A stretch of 64,000 nt of DNA from Salegentibacter sp. Hel_I_6 (GTDB lineage Bacteria > Bacteroidota > Bacteroidia > Flavobacteriales > Flavobacteriaceae): contig NZ_JQNQ01000001.1 in assembly GCF_000745315.1 (NCBI RefSeq), forward strand, positions 2,666,001 to 2,730,000, in the 5' to 3' direction. This document shows, one piece after another, positions 16,040 to 24,967 of this stretch; within the stretch, counting starts at the first letter, position 1; every line of letters starts with the position of its first letter. The position numbers and the translations under genes are program-made. The notes beneath the pieces were generated by a model. The model was not told the DNA's origin and ran no database searches. It was given only the letters and a program-made list of their open reading frames with translations.

Positions 16040-16377
16040 TGTCAGAATTTAAAAAATCAGAAATAAATATAGAAGTAGTTACCGATGAAAATAAGGTCCC
16101 AGAAGGAATAACCTGGAGTGCCGAAGACGGTAATGTTTATAAAGAAGATGCCAAGGCTTTGATGCTTTCGGTTTGGGATAGTAAAACCCAGGAAACTTTA
16201 AGAATAGATCTTTGGACAAAAGATATGCCGGTAGATGAGATGAAGAAATTCTTTCATCAAACCCTGGTTTCTATGAGCGATACTTTTAACCGTGCCACGC
16301 AAGACGAAAAAATGACCGCGACAATGAAGGATTTTTGCGATTATTTTGCTGAAAAATTAGAGATCACTCAAAAGTAA
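16039..16377 (+). CDS. gldC: Gliding motility protein GldC
   Basis: A 112-residue soluble protein without a signal peptide. Its core is TWSAEDGNVYKEDAKALMLS, followed by WDSKTQETLRIDLWTKDMPV and the helical C-terminus MKDFCDYFAEKLEI. The sequence fits GldC of Flavobacterium, which is found next to gldB. Gliding in mutants is impaired, not abolished. The start codon shares one base with the gldB stop, so it is translated from the same message. No terminator is visible after it. Confidence 0.93.
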   Translation: MSEFKKSEINIEVVTDENKVPEGITWSAEDGNVYKEDAKALMLSVWDSKTQETLRIDLWTKDMPVDEMKKFFHQTLVSMSDTFNRATQDEKMTATMKDFCDYFAEKLEITQK

Positions 16378-16454
16378 TTACCTTAGGGCAAGTTTACAAA
16401 GCATAAATTAATGATATTTTAATTTAGGAACAGAGTATAAAACTTGATTATCGA

Positions 16455-16820
16455 TTGGAGAAACTAATTTTTGTATATAACGCGTATTCCGGAACTCAAC
16501 ATGCGGTTCTGGATGCGCTGCATAAATTAATTAAGCCAAATTCTTACGCTTGTAGTCTTTGTAAAGTGACTTATGGCATCTTTTCTGAAAATACCGACTG
16601 GAAAAAATTCAGGAGAAATTCAGACACTGAAATGGAGTTTCTGCATATTGATGAGTTTCAGAAAAAGTATGCGTCAAAATTCGGTTTTAAATACACGTTT
16701 CCCATAGTCTTGTGGGAAGATGAAGGGGAAATGGGGATTTTTATTACCACTGAAGAATTAGACCGAACTCAAACTGCTGAAGATCTAATAGCTTTTATAA
16801 AAGAGAGGTTTGAAGTTTAA
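16455..16820 (+). CDS. Conserved-looking hypothetical protein with a CxxC pair
   Basis: A 121-residue soluble protein starting at TTG (MEKLIFVYNAYSGTQHAVLD). No in-frame ATG gives a better N-terminus. It has a beta strand at the start and a SYACSLCKVTYGIFS segment with a CxxC pair near residues 33-36. A central FLHIDEFQKKY follows, then FPIVLWEDEGEMGIFITTEE, and it ends in an amphipathic helix. The outline is compatible with a small thioredoxin-like alpha/beta fold, but I do not recognise the family. It overlaps the convergent ysxC by 4 bases at its 3' end. It may be read through from gldBC; no clear promoter is seen. Confidence 0.7.
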   Translation: MEKLIFVYNAYSGTQHAVLDALHKLIKPNSYACSLCKVTYGIFSENTDWKKFRRNSDTEMEFLHIDEFQKKYASKFGFKYTFPIVLWEDEGEMGIFITTEELDRTQTAEDLIAFIKERFEV

Positions 16821-17434
16821 GCCCGTAAATTTGAAGAATTTAATTCTTCATTAATTGTTTCAATATATTCCAATATCTCATCCTGTCCTAATTTTGTGTT
16901 CGCAGAGCTTATAAAATATTGAGGCATTTCTTCCCAACTTTCCAGCATTTTTTCCCTGTAAAAATTAATATTTCGTTCCAGGGGTTTGGGCTTCAGTTTA
17001 TCAGCCTTAGTGAAAATAATACAGAAAGGAACATTGTTTTCTCCCAGCCACTGCATAAATTCCATATCTATAGGTTGTGGTTCGTGCCGGCTGTCAATAA
17101 GCACAAAAGCACATATCATTTGCGCTCGCAGCTCAAAATATTTAGTGATGAATTTCTGAAATGTTCTTTTTGTGGTTTTTGAAACTTTCGCATAGCCATA
17201 ACCCGGTAGATCTACCAGGTGCCAGTTCTTGTTGATCAAAAAATGATTAATAAGCTGGGTTTTTCCCGGTTTAGCTGAGGTTTTTGCCAAAGTTTTTCTG
17301 TCGGTAAGCATATTTATTAAAGAAGACTTCCCTACATTACTGCGACCAATAAAAGCATATTCAGGCAATTTACTATCGGGGCAAAGATCTACCCTGGTAT
17401 TGCTTACCACAAATTCAGCCGACTTGATTTTCAT
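16817..17434 (-). CDS. ysxC: Ribosome biogenesis GTPase YsxC/EngB
   Basis: A 205-residue TRAFAC GTPase that assists large ribosomal subunit assembly (EngB, YihA). All G motifs are present. G1 is GRSNVGKSSLINML near residue 29. The switch I region is SAKPGKTQLINHF. G3 is DLPGYGYAKVSK near 75, G4 is TKADKLKP near 141, and G5 is SSANT. Length is normal. It is encoded opposite to the gldBC run and just downstream of a hydrolase gene in the same direction (gap 66 bases). Confidence 0.96.
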   Translation of the reverse strand: MKIKSAEFVVSNTRVDLCPDSKLPEYAFIGRSNVGKSSLINMLTDRKTLAKTSAKPGKTQLINHFLINKNWHLVDLPGYGYAKVSKTTKRTFQKFITKYFELRAQMICAFVLIDSRHEPQPIDMEFMQWLGENNVPFCIIFTKADKLKPKPLERNINFYREKMLESWEEMPQYFISSANTKLGQDEILEYIETINEELNSSNLRA

Positions 17435-17500
17435 TTTAAAAATGTTTAAAAATAGTATTTGAAATAGCCAGAAATGAAGTTCTTTTAAAGCTTTAAAACT

Positions 17501-18268
17501 TTATTTAAAATTTCGTTGCTGTAACCAGGCGTGAAGCAGCTCATTAAAAATAATGGGATGTTCCATCATTGCAGCATGGCCGCATTTGTCTACCCAGTAA
17601 AGATCGGCATCGGGAAGTAAACGTTGAAAATCTTCAGCTACTTCGGGTGGAGTAACATTATCATCTTTTCCCCAAATAATACAAGTAGGAGTTTCCATTT
17701 TTGGTAGATCCTTAGCCATGTTATGCCTAATAGCGCTTTTTGCAATAGCAAGTGTTTTTACCAACTTATTCCTATCACTAACCGTTTCGTAAACTTCATC
17801 TACCACTTCTTTAGTAGCCACTTCGGGATCATAAAAAACATCCTGGGCTTTTTTCTTTATAAAGTCGTAATCACCTCTACGCGGATAACTCTCACCCATA
17901 GAATTTTCATAAAGACCCGAGCTGCCGGTAATTACCAGCGCCTGAACAATGTCTGGGTATAATTTAGTGGCCAATAAAGCGATATGGCCACCTAGCGAAT
18001 TACCTAGCAGGATTACTTTGTCGTAACCTTTGTAGTCTACAAATTCTTTTAAATATTTAGCAAAAGTCTGTACACTGGTTTTAAGCAGCGACATGGAATA
18101 TAGAGGCAATTCTGGAATTACAACTTTATAACCATGCTTCGGAAAATATTCGGTAACCCCATCAAAATTACTTAAACCGCCCATAAGTCCGTGTAAAATA
18201 ACTATCGGGGTTCCTTCTCCTTGCTCCAGGTACGTAAACTTTCCCTCTTGCCTTAAATTATTTTTCAT
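17501..18268 (-). CDS. Alpha/beta hydrolase
   Basis: A 255-residue cytoplasmic hydrolase without a signal peptide. The oxyanion segment is VILHGLMGGLSNF near residue 23. The nucleophile elbow is LLGNSLGGHIALLA (Ser near 92). The acid is probably the Asp of IIWGKDDNVTPPEV, and the His lies in VDKCGHAAMMEHP. The triad order fits the classical alpha/beta hydrolase fold. The MGG after the HG motif and a lid near residues 120-165 resemble esterase or C-C hydrolase relatives, but the substrate cannot be read from sequence. It is divergent from the mraZ cluster and has its own -7 box. Confidence 0.9.
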   Translation of the reverse strand: MKNNLRQEGKFTYLEQGEGTPIVILHGLMGGLSNFDGVTEYFPKHGYKVVIPELPLYSMSLLKTSVQTFAKYLKEFVDYKGYDKVILLGNSLGGHIALLATKLYPDIVQALVITGSSGLYENSMGESYPRRGDYDFIKKKAQDVFYDPEVATKEVVDEVYETVSDRNKLVKTLAIAKSAIRHNMAKDLPKMETPTCIIWGKDDNVTPPEVAEDFQRLLPDADLYWVDKCGHAAMMEHPIIFNELLHAWLQQRNFK

Positions 18269-18293
18269 TGATTGGCTTTGCGGTTAGCAATCG

Positions 18294-18301
18294 CAAATAT
18301 A
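18294..18301 (-). promoter_or_regulatory. -7 promoter box (TATATTTG on minus strand) of the hydrolase gene
   Basis: CAAATATA on the plus strand is an exact -7 consensus for leftward transcription, 26 bases before the hydrolase ATG. Confidence 0.6.
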
Positions 18302-18483
18302 GCGATTTCATTACAAGTATAATCATTTTTAAGAAATAGCAAAGGCATTTAAGAAATGCTTTTCACCGCTATTTTGTAAAATTTTTAACAACAAAAGTGC
18401 AATAAAAACCAAGCCTCTGAAACCTAAACAAATAGCGCTATTTGATAGTCTTTCAGCTAAATACAGTGGAGAAACTTATCAAC

Positions 18484-18511
18484 AAAGTGGTATAAAGTGG
18501 TAAAATGTGGT
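18484..18511 (+). promoter_or_regulatory. MraZ operator: three GTGGT boxes with 10-bp period
   Basis: GTGGT occurs at 18487-18491, 18497-18501 and 18507-18511, exactly one helical turn apart; two copies are full AAAGTGG. A further GTGGT starts at the mraZ initiation codon (18549). Tandem TGG-containing boxes at 10-bp spacing are the known MraZ-binding arrangement. They lie just upstream of the -7 box and overlap the expected -33 region, so autorepression of the cell-division cluster is expected. Confidence 0.8.
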
Positions 18512-18522
18512 AATTTTTTCAA

Positions 18523-18530
18523 TATATTTG
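18523..18530 (+). promoter_or_regulatory. -7 promoter box (TATATTTG) of the mraZ cluster
   Basis: An exact TAnnTTTG match 18 bases before the mraZ GTG start, predicting a very short leader of about 12 bases. It is immediately downstream of the MraZ boxes. Confidence 0.75.
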
Positions 18531-18548
18531 ACTCTATAAAGTATTCAA

Positions 18549-19016
18549 GTGGTAAACCTCATTGGGACATACGAATGTAAAGCAGATGCCAAGGGCCGGC
18601 TAATGGTCCCTTCGGCATTAAAAAAGCAGCTTGCGCCTATGTTGCAAGATGGTTTTGTGCTTAAGCGTTCGGTTTTTCAACCTTGTTTGGAGTTGTATCC
18701 TATGCAGGAATGGAATGTTTTAATGCAAAAAATTAATGGGTTGAACCGCTTTAAAAAGAAGAATAACGATTTTATTAGAAAATTTCAGGCTGGTGTAAAG
18801 ATGGTAGAAGTAGATTCTAATGGAAGACTTTTAATTCCGAAGGATCTTGTTGGGTTTGCCGGAATTAGTAAAGAAATCGTGCTTTCTTCTGCAGTGAATA
18901 TTATAGAGATCTGGGATAAAGATAAATACGAAAACACCATTGATGAGACTTCAGATGATTTTGCTGAATTGGCTGAAGAAGTAATGGGAAACGATGATTT
19001 AGATGCAATATCATAA
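18549..19016 (+). CDS. mraZ: Transcriptional regulator MraZ
   Basis: A 155-residue DNA-binding protein with two SpoVT/AbrB-like repeats. The first is LIGTYECKADAKGRLMVPSA near residues 3-22; the second is VEVDSNGRLLIPKDLVGFAG near 86-105. Start is GTG. MraZ forms rings and represses the division/cell-wall cluster it heads. The tandem GTGGT boxes upstream are its likely operator. It overlaps rsmH by 14 bases. First gene of an uninterrupted 16-kb rightward run. Confidence 0.95.
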   Translation: MVNLIGTYECKADAKGRLMVPSALKKQLAPMLQDGFVLKRSVFQPCLELYPMQEWNVLMQKINGLNRFKKKNNDFIRKFQAGVKMVEVDSNGRLLIPKDLVGFAGISKEIVLSSAVNIIEIWDKDKYENTIDETSDDFAELAEEVMGNDDLDAIS

Positions 19017-19899
19017 TCCGGTTTTATTAAAAGATTCAGTAGACGGCCTTAATATTAAGGAAGATGGCGTGTATGTAGATGTTACGTTTGGTGGAGGTGG
19101 CCATTCCAGAGAAATTCTAAACAGGCTTGGGCCTAAAGGGAAGCTCTTTGCTTTTGATCAGGATGAAGATGCGTTAGCAAATAAAATTGATGATCCTCGA
19201 TTTACGCTAATTCACGAGAACTTTAGATTCCTGAAAAGGTTTTTAAGGTTTTACGGTATTAAAAAAGTAGATGGAATTTTAGGTGATTTCGGTGTTTCCT
19301 CTCATCAGTTTAATGAAGCAGAAAGAGGTTTTTCTACACGTTTTGATGCGCGTCTTGATATGAGAATGAACCAGGGAAGCAGTTTGAGTGCTTTTGAGGT
19401 GATCAATGAATATACAGAAGAGCAACTTAAAATGTTGTTTTATGACTATGCCGATTTGAAAAACGCGCCGAAGCTCGCGAATTTGATTGTTGAAGCAAGA
19501 AAAGAAAAGTCTATAGAAAGCAGTGAGCAATTAAATGATTTACTGAAACCACATCTTTTTAAAGGTAAGGAAAATAAAATTCTGGCGCAGATTTATCAGG
19601 CAATTAGAATAGAGGTAAACCAGGAAATTGAAGCTTTAAAGGAATTTTTAAAGCAAACTGAAGAGATGGTGGTAAAAAATGGGAGAATTAGTCTTATTTC
19701 TTATCACTCTTTAGAAGATAGGTTGGTGAAACGATATATAAGGAGCGGTTTGTTTCAGGGTGAGCCTGAAAAAGATTTCTACGGAAATATTTCAGTTCCT
19801 TTCAAAAAAGTAGGCGGACTTATAGTGCCTTCTTCAGAAGAAATTAAAGAGAATAATAGAGCGAGAAGTGCCAAATTAAGAGTGGCAAAGAAATTATAG
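19003..19899 (+). CDS. rsmH: 16S rRNA (cytosine1402-N4)-methyltransferase RsmH
   Basis: A 298-residue SAM-dependent methyltransferase (MraW) that modifies C1402 in the ribosomal P site. It begins MQYHNPVLLKDSVDGL. The SAM-binding motif is DVTFGGGGHSREIL near residue 28, with FAFDQDEDAL-type residues near 51. DGILGDFGVSSHQFNEAERG follows near 92. The C-terminal ISYHSLEDRLVKRYI and NNRARSAKLRVAKK match the family. Normal length. The start overlaps the mraZ end by 14 bases. Confidence 0.97.
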   Translation: MQYHNPVLLKDSVDGLNIKEDGVYVDVTFGGGGHSREILNRLGPKGKLFAFDQDEDALANKIDDPRFTLIHENFRFLKRFLRFYGIKKVDGILGDFGVSSHQFNEAERGFSTRFDARLDMRMNQGSSLSAFEVINEYTEEQLKMLFYDYADLKNAPKLANLIVEARKEKSIESSEQLNDLLKPHLFKGKENKILAQIYQAIRIEVNQEIEALKEFLKQTEEMVVKNGRISLISYHSLEDRLVKRYIRSGLFQGEPEKDFYGNISVPFKKVGGLIVPSSEEIKENNRARSAKLRVAKKL

Positions 19900-19913
19900 G
19901 TTTTTGAAGTTTT

Positions 19914-20231
19914 ATGAAAAAAGGTTTTTACAACATACTACGAGCTAATTTTCTTATTAGCAGGGATGCGGTAAACAACTGGCGTTTTATAGTTTTTTGC
20001 ACACTACTGGCTATTGTTATGATTGCCAGCTCCCATAGTGCAGAGAGCAAAGTGCATAAAATAGCAAAACTTCATACTGAAGTAAGAGAGTTAAAAAGTG
20101 AATTTGTAGATCGGCGTTCAGCGCTTATGCGAATAAAGATGGAATCTACAATTACCAATAAAATGAGAGGAAGGGGAATACTGCCTTCTGAGAATCCGCC
20201 GTATAAAATAAAAGTGAATATAAAAGAGTAA
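19914..20231 (+). CDS. ftsL: FtsL-like cell division protein
   Basis: A 105-residue bitopic membrane protein. The N-terminus is cytoplasmic (about 24 residues), with one helix at about 26-40 (FIVFCTLLAIVMIAS). A periplasmic coiled coil follows (KIAKLHTEVRELKSEFVDRR) and then a short tail. FtsL sequences are poorly conserved, so the name rests mainly on topology, size and its place between rsmH and the ftsI-type transpeptidase. In the divisome it would bridge FtsQ with FtsW/FtsI. Its stop is directly followed by the next ATG. Confidence 0.85.
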   Translation: MKKGFYNILRANFLISRDAVNNWRFIVFCTLLAIVMIASSHSAESKVHKIAKLHTEVRELKSEFVDRRSALMRIKMESTITNKMRGRGILPSENPPYKIKVNIKE

Positions 20232-22217
20232 ATGGCTACAACTGAAAAAGGCATATTGAATAGATTATACGTGGTTGCGGCCTGTATGTTCGTGTTCGCT
20301 GTTGGGGTAGGCGTGAAGCTGCTCGATATTCAGTTTGTGGAGGGAGATTATTACAGAAACCTGGCGGAAGAACGCACAGTGCGAAGTTTTAAAATCCCTG
20401 CCAGCCGTGGGAATTTATACGATGCTAAAGGTAATCTTTTAGCGACTTCAGTTCCTAAGTATGATGTACGCTTTGACGCAGTTACCGTTTCAGATAAAAA
20501 TTTTCAGGAAAATATAGTACCACTTTCCAATAATCTAACCGAAATGTTTGGGAAGTCTTCTGCGTATTGGTCTCAATATTTGAGGCAGGCGCGAGCTAAC
20601 CGGCAACGTTATTTACCCATTGCTAAAAATCTTGGTTATTCTGAATATATGAAGGTAAAAAGCTTTCCTATGTTCAGCCTTGGCACTTATAAAGGTGGGA
20701 TTATTGTAGAGCAAAGAACAGTACGTGAGCATCCTTTAGGGAAAATGGGAGAACGAACGGTGGGTTACGAGCGGCAGGATGAAAACGGATATTTTACACG
20801 TGTTGGCCTGGAAGGCGCTTTTAGTTCTTATTTAAGAGGAACCGACGGACGTAGATTAAAACAAAAAATTGCTAAAGGCCAGTGGAAACCAATAAGTGAT
20901 AATAACGAAGTAGAGCCTAAAGATGGCTATGATGTTATTTCTACAATAGATGTGAATATTCAGGATATCGCACATCACGCTTTATTAAAGCAACTGGAAC
21001 ATTTTGAAGCCGACCACGGTACCGTAGTGGTTATGGAAACCAAAACCGGTGAGATTAAAGCAATGTCTAATCTTGGGCGCACCGAGGGAGGAAGTTATTT
21101 TGAAAAGAGAAATTATGCGGTTTATGAATCTAGCGAGCCGGGTTCTACATTTAAATTAATGGCGATGACCGCCGCATTAGAGGATAACATTATAGACACC
21201 AGCTCGGTTATAGATACTGAAAATGGCGTAGTGAGATATTACGGGAGACCGGTTAGAGATTCCCGTCGGGGAGGCTATGGTAAAATTTCTGCAGGAAAAG
21301 CTTTTGAGGTTTCTTCAAACACTGCATTTACAAAAATTATTACTGAAGGTTATAAAGATAATCCAGCCAGGTTTGTAGACAAGCTTTACGAGATGGGACT
21401 AAACAGTAAAATTGGGTTGGATATAAAAGGAGAAGGCTCTCCTAGAATTCCACATCCAAAAGATAAGAGTTGGAATGGTTTAAGCCTTCCCTGGATGGCT
21501 TTTGGCTATGGAGTTTCTTTAACACCGTTGCAAACTTTAAACTTTTATAACGCTATTGCTAACAATGGCGAAATGGTGAAGCCAAGATTTATAAAAGAAG
21601 TAAAAGAATGGGATAAAAGTATTTTAAAAGTTGAACGAGAGGTAATGAATCCAAGAATTTGCTCTCCTGAAACAGCTAAAAAACTTCAAAAAATGATGCA
21701 GAATACCGTAGAGCAAGGTACTGCTGCAAATATTTATACCCCTAACTTTTCTATGGCCGGGAAAACAGGTACCTGCCAGGTAGAATACTGGATAGAGCCG
21801 GGAAGATATATTTCCTCCTTTGCAGGATATTTTCCAGCCAAGGATCCTAAATATTCCTGCATTGTAATTATTCACAAGCCTAATAAAAGCAAAGGTTATT
21901 ACGGGAATATTGTGGCGGCACCGGTTTTTAAACAAATCGCACAAAAAATTTATACCGATACTCCTGTGATGGATACGCTGCCATCACTTGATATAAAAAA
22001 CGAAAAAGTTGAAAATGATTTTGAAGCTTATTTCGCGAAAATAGATAATGAAAAAATAGTGATGCCAGATGTAACCGGTATGCCGGCAATGGACGCTGTT
22101 TCATTATTAGAAAACCTGGGGCTTAAAGTGATTTTCCAGGGAACCGGGAGGGTTAACAGCCAATCAATATCGGCGGGACAGAAAATAGAAACTAATCAGC
22201 AAGTAAATTTAATATAG
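20232..22217 (+). CDS. ftsI: Division-specific penicillin-binding protein (FtsI/SpoVD type, with PASTA domain)
   Basis: A 661-residue class B transpeptidase that cross-links septal peptidoglycan in the periplasm. The N-terminal membrane anchor is at about 12-30. The PBP dimerisation domain contains RGNLYDAKGNLLATSVPKYD. The transpeptidase domain has SSEPGSTFKLMAM (catalytic Ser of SxxK near 302), SSNTAF (SxN) and KTGTCQVEYW (KTG). A C-terminal PASTA domain starts at VMPDVTGMPAMDAVSLLENL near 612. It begins with ATG directly at the ftsL stop. The PASTA tail makes it resemble Gram-positive PBP2x/SpoVD more than Escherichia FtsI. Confidence 0.95.
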   Translation: MATTEKGILNRLYVVAACMFVFAVGVGVKLLDIQFVEGDYYRNLAEERTVRSFKIPASRGNLYDAKGNLLATSVPKYDVRFDAVTVSDKNFQENIVPLSNNLTEMFGKSSAYWSQYLRQARANRQRYLPIAKNLGYSEYMKVKSFPMFSLGTYKGGIIVEQRTVREHPLGKMGERTVGYERQDENGYFTRVGLEGAFSSYLRGTDGRRLKQKIAKGQWKPISDNNEVEPKDGYDVISTIDVNIQDIAHHALLKQLEHFEADHGTVVVMETKTGEIKAMSNLGRTEGGSYFEKRNYAVYESSEPGSTFKLMAMTAALEDNIIDTSSVIDTENGVVRYYGRPVRDSRRGGYGKISAGKAFEVSSNTAFTKIITEGYKDNPARFVDKLYEMGLNSKIGLDIKGEGSPRIPHPKDKSWNGLSLPWMAFGYGVSLTPLQTLNFYNAIANNGEMVKPRFIKEVKEWDKSILKVEREVMNPRICSPETAKKLQKMMQNTVEQGTAANIYTPNFSMAGKTGTCQVEYWIEPGRYISSFAGYFPAKDPKYSCIVIIHKPNKSKGYYGNIVAAPVFKQIAQKIYTDTPVMDTLPSLDIKNEKVENDFEAYFAKIDNEKIVMPDVTGMPAMDAVSLLENLGLKVIFQGTGRVNSQSISAGQKIETNQQVNLI

Positions 22218-22218
22218 G

Positions 22219-23685
22219 TTGAGAGTCTTAAAAGACATATTGTATAAAGTGGAGATCGATGCCGTAGTAGGAAATACTTCGGTAACTATAAACAAGCTCC
22301 AGTTTGACTCTAGAAAGGTTGAACTTAATGATGCATTTGTGGCTATTCGCGGAAGTCTTTCAGATGGTCACGAGTATATAGGTCAGGCTATAAATAACGG
22401 GGCTTTAGCCGTGGTATGCGAGGAATTTCCGAAGGAAATTGTAAACGGAGTTACCTATGTGAAAGTTGGGAACGCACAAAAAGCTTTGGCTTTTATGGCA
22501 GCGAATTATTATGATAACCCTTCAGAAAAATTAAAACTTGTAGGTGTTACCGGTACCAACGGTAAAACCACGATCGTTACACTTTTATATAATTTATTTA
22601 CAAAAGCCGGTTTTAAAGTTGGACTTCTTTCAACGGTTAAAGTAATGGTTGCTGAACATGCTTTTGACGCGGTTAGAACTACACCAGATTCTATTACCAT
22701 CAACGATTATTTGAAACAAATGAACGACGAAGGTGTGGAGTTTTGCTTTATGGAAGTAAGTTCTCATGGGATAGATCAGCATAGAACTACAGCCCTGGAC
22801 TTTGCCGGTGGAATTTTCACTAACCTAAGCCACGATCATTTAGATTATCATAGCAATTTCGCGGAATACCGTGATGTTAAGAAACGCTTTTTTGATGAAT
22901 TACCGGCTTCGGCATTTGCACTTACAAATACCGATGATAAAAATGGCCAGGTAATGCTTCAAAATACCAAAGCGCAAAAATATACTTACGCCTTAAAATC
23001 TTACGCCGATTATAAAGCGCAAATCCTTGAAAATTCTTTCACAGGTTTATTGTTAAAAGTAAACGACCAGGAATTATGGACGCGCCTAATTGGGAATTTC
23101 AACGCTTATAATGTTTTAGCGATTTATGCTACAGCAGAACTTTTAGGCCTGGAGTCTCTGGAAAGTTTAAAGATAATTAGTGAATTGAATTCTGTAAGCG
23201 GAAGATTCCAGTATATCATTTCAGAAAAAGAGAAAATTACCGCAATTGTAGATTACGCACACACGCCTGATGCTTTAAAAAATGTGTTGGAAACTATAAA
23301 TAGCATCCGTACAAAAAATGAAGAACTTATTACAGTGGTAGGCTGCGGTGGCGATCGTGATACAACAAAAAGGCCAAAAATGGGGCATATCGCTTCGGCA
23401 TTGAGTACCAAAGTGATTTTTACCAGTGATAACCCAAGAACTGAAGATCCGGAAAAGATTATAGAAGATGTGGAAGCCGGAGTTGAACCGCAGAATTTTA
23501 AGAAGATCATGTCAGTAACCAATAGAAAACAGGCCATAAAAAGCGCTGTTCAAATTGCGGGACCAAACGATATAATTCTTATCGCCGGGAAAGGTCACGA
23601 GACCTATCAGGAAGTAAATGGCGAGCGTAAAGATTTTGATGATCTTAAGATTGTAACCGAATTTTTGAAACACTTAGATAAGTAA
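22219..23685 (+). CDS. murE: UDP-MurNAc-tripeptide synthetase MurE (diaminopimelate-adding)
   Basis: Adds the third amino acid to the peptidoglycan stem peptide in the cytoplasm; 488 residues. Start is TTG, two bases after the ftsI stop. The ATP-binding motif is GVTGTNGKTTIVTLL near residue 109, with the Mur ligase motif FMEVSSHGIDQHR near 177. The specificity motif reads FTSDNPRTEDP near 402; the DNPR sequence marks meso-diaminopimelate rather than lysine. The C-terminus contains IILIAGKGHETYQ. Normal length. Confidence 0.96.
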   Translation: MRVLKDILYKVEIDAVVGNTSVTINKLQFDSRKVELNDAFVAIRGSLSDGHEYIGQAINNGALAVVCEEFPKEIVNGVTYVKVGNAQKALAFMAANYYDNPSEKLKLVGVTGTNGKTTIVTLLYNLFTKAGFKVGLLSTVKVMVAEHAFDAVRTTPDSITINDYLKQMNDEGVEFCFMEVSSHGIDQHRTTALDFAGGIFTNLSHDHLDYHSNFAEYRDVKKRFFDELPASAFALTNTDDKNGQVMLQNTKAQKYTYALKSYADYKAQILENSFTGLLLKVNDQELWTRLIGNFNAYNVLAIYATAELLGLESLESLKIISELNSVSGRFQYIISEKEKITAIVDYAHTPDALKNVLETINSIRTKNEELITVVGCGGDRDTTKRPKMGHIASALSTKVIFTSDNPRTEDPEKIIEDVEAGVEPQNFKKIMSVTNRKQAIKSAVQIAGPNDIILIAGKGHETYQEVNGERKDFDDLKIVTEFLKHLDK

Positions 23686-23722
23686 CCCCAAAACTTTTCT
23701 GTAGGAAAAGCAACAAGAAATT

Positions 23723-24961
23723 ATGTTATACTATTTATTCGAATATTTAGATGCAGAATACCAGGTGCCTGGGGCGCGCTTGTTTGGGTATATCTCATTT
23801 AGATCGGCGATGGCCATTATTCTTTCTTTAGCGATTTCTACGATTTACGGGAAAAGAATAATCAATTATTTACAGGCGAAACAAATAGGGGAGAGTGTTC
23901 GTAATCTTGGTTTAAGAGGGCAGAGTGAAAAAGCCGGTACTCCAACAATGGGTGGGGTTATTATAATTATTGCTACCCTTATTCCGGTTTTACTTCTTGC
24001 TAAACTTGAAAATATTTATGTTATACTTTTAATAGTAACCACTCTTTGGATGGGAGCTATAGGATTTATAGACGATTATATTAAAACCTTTAAAAAGGAT
24101 AAAGAAGGCCTTCAGGGCAAATTCAAAATCTTAGGTCAGGTTGGTCTGGGAATAATTGTAGGGGGAACCTTGTTTTTTCATCCGGGAGTGACTGTAAAAG
24201 AAGAAACCAACGAACCCGCACCAGAGCAGCAGGAGTTAGTAGATAGTTTTCAGAATATGCGGGAAATGGGGCCGGAACTTAAAACGACCACCACTACCAT
24301 TCCTTTTGTGAAAAATAACGAATTCGATTATTCGAGTTTGATAAGTTGGATAGATCCAGCTTTGGCAAATTATGCCTGGCTAATATTTATTCCTATTGTG
24401 ATTTTTATTGTGACCGCGGTTTCCAATGGCGCAAATTTAACCGATGGAATAGACGGTCTTGCCGCAGGCTCTTCAGCAATAATTGTGCTTACCCTGGGGA
24501 TTTTTGCCTGGGTCTCGGGTAACATTATTTTTTCAGATTATCTGAACATTATGTACATCCCCCGCTCTGGTGAGATGACGATTTTTATAAGTGCTTTTGC
24601 TGGTGCTTTGGTGGGATTCTTATGGTACAATACTTACCCGGCGCAAGTTTTTATGGGAGATACGGGAAGTTTAACCATTGGCGGAATTATAGCCGTACTC
24701 GCAATAGCCACAAGAAAGGAATTATTGATCCCCATTTTATGCGGAATCTTCCTAATGGAAAACCTCTCGGTAGTTTTACAGGTGGCTTGGTTTAAGATTA
24801 CAAAACGAAAATATGGCGAAGGCCGAAGGGTTTTTTTAATGGCGCCATTGCATCATCATTATCAAAAAAGAGGCTATCACGAAAGTAAAATAGTAGTGCG
24901 GTTCTGGATTATTGGAATTTTCCTGGCCATTGTAACTATAATCACTTTAAAAGTTAGATAA
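23723..24961 (+). CDS. mraY: Phospho-N-acetylmuramoyl-pentapeptide transferase MraY
   Basis: An integral membrane enzyme that makes lipid I from UDP-MurNAc-pentapeptide and undecaprenyl phosphate. It has 412 residues and about ten helices. Catalytic Asp motifs are visible: FIDDYIKTFKKDKEGL near residue 113 and NLTDGIDGLAAGSSA near 237. MGDTGSLTIGG comes near 308, and the histidine motif MAPLHHHYQKRG near 372. An extra segment of about 60 residues (160-220), rich in Glu, Thr and Pro, separates two helices and is typical of Bacteroidota MraY. No murF or ddl lies beside it. Confidence 0.97.
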   Translation: MLYYLFEYLDAEYQVPGARLFGYISFRSAMAIILSLAISTIYGKRIINYLQAKQIGESVRNLGLRGQSEKAGTPTMGGVIIIIATLIPVLLLAKLENIYVILLIVTTLWMGAIGFIDDYIKTFKKDKEGLQGKFKILGQVGLGIIVGGTLFFHPGVTVKEETNEPAPEQQELVDSFQNMREMGPELKTTTTTIPFVKNNEFDYSSLISWIDPALANYAWLIFIPIVIFIVTAVSNGANLTDGIDGLAAGSSAIIVLTLGIFAWVSGNIIFSDYLNIMYIPRSGEMTIFISAFAGALVGFLWYNTYPAQVFMGDTGSLTIGGIIAVLAIATRKELLIPILCGIFLMENLSVVLQVAWFKITKRKYGEGRRVFLMAPLHHHYQKRGYHESKIVVRFWIIGIFLAIVTIITLKVR

Positions 24962-24967
24962 GAAATA

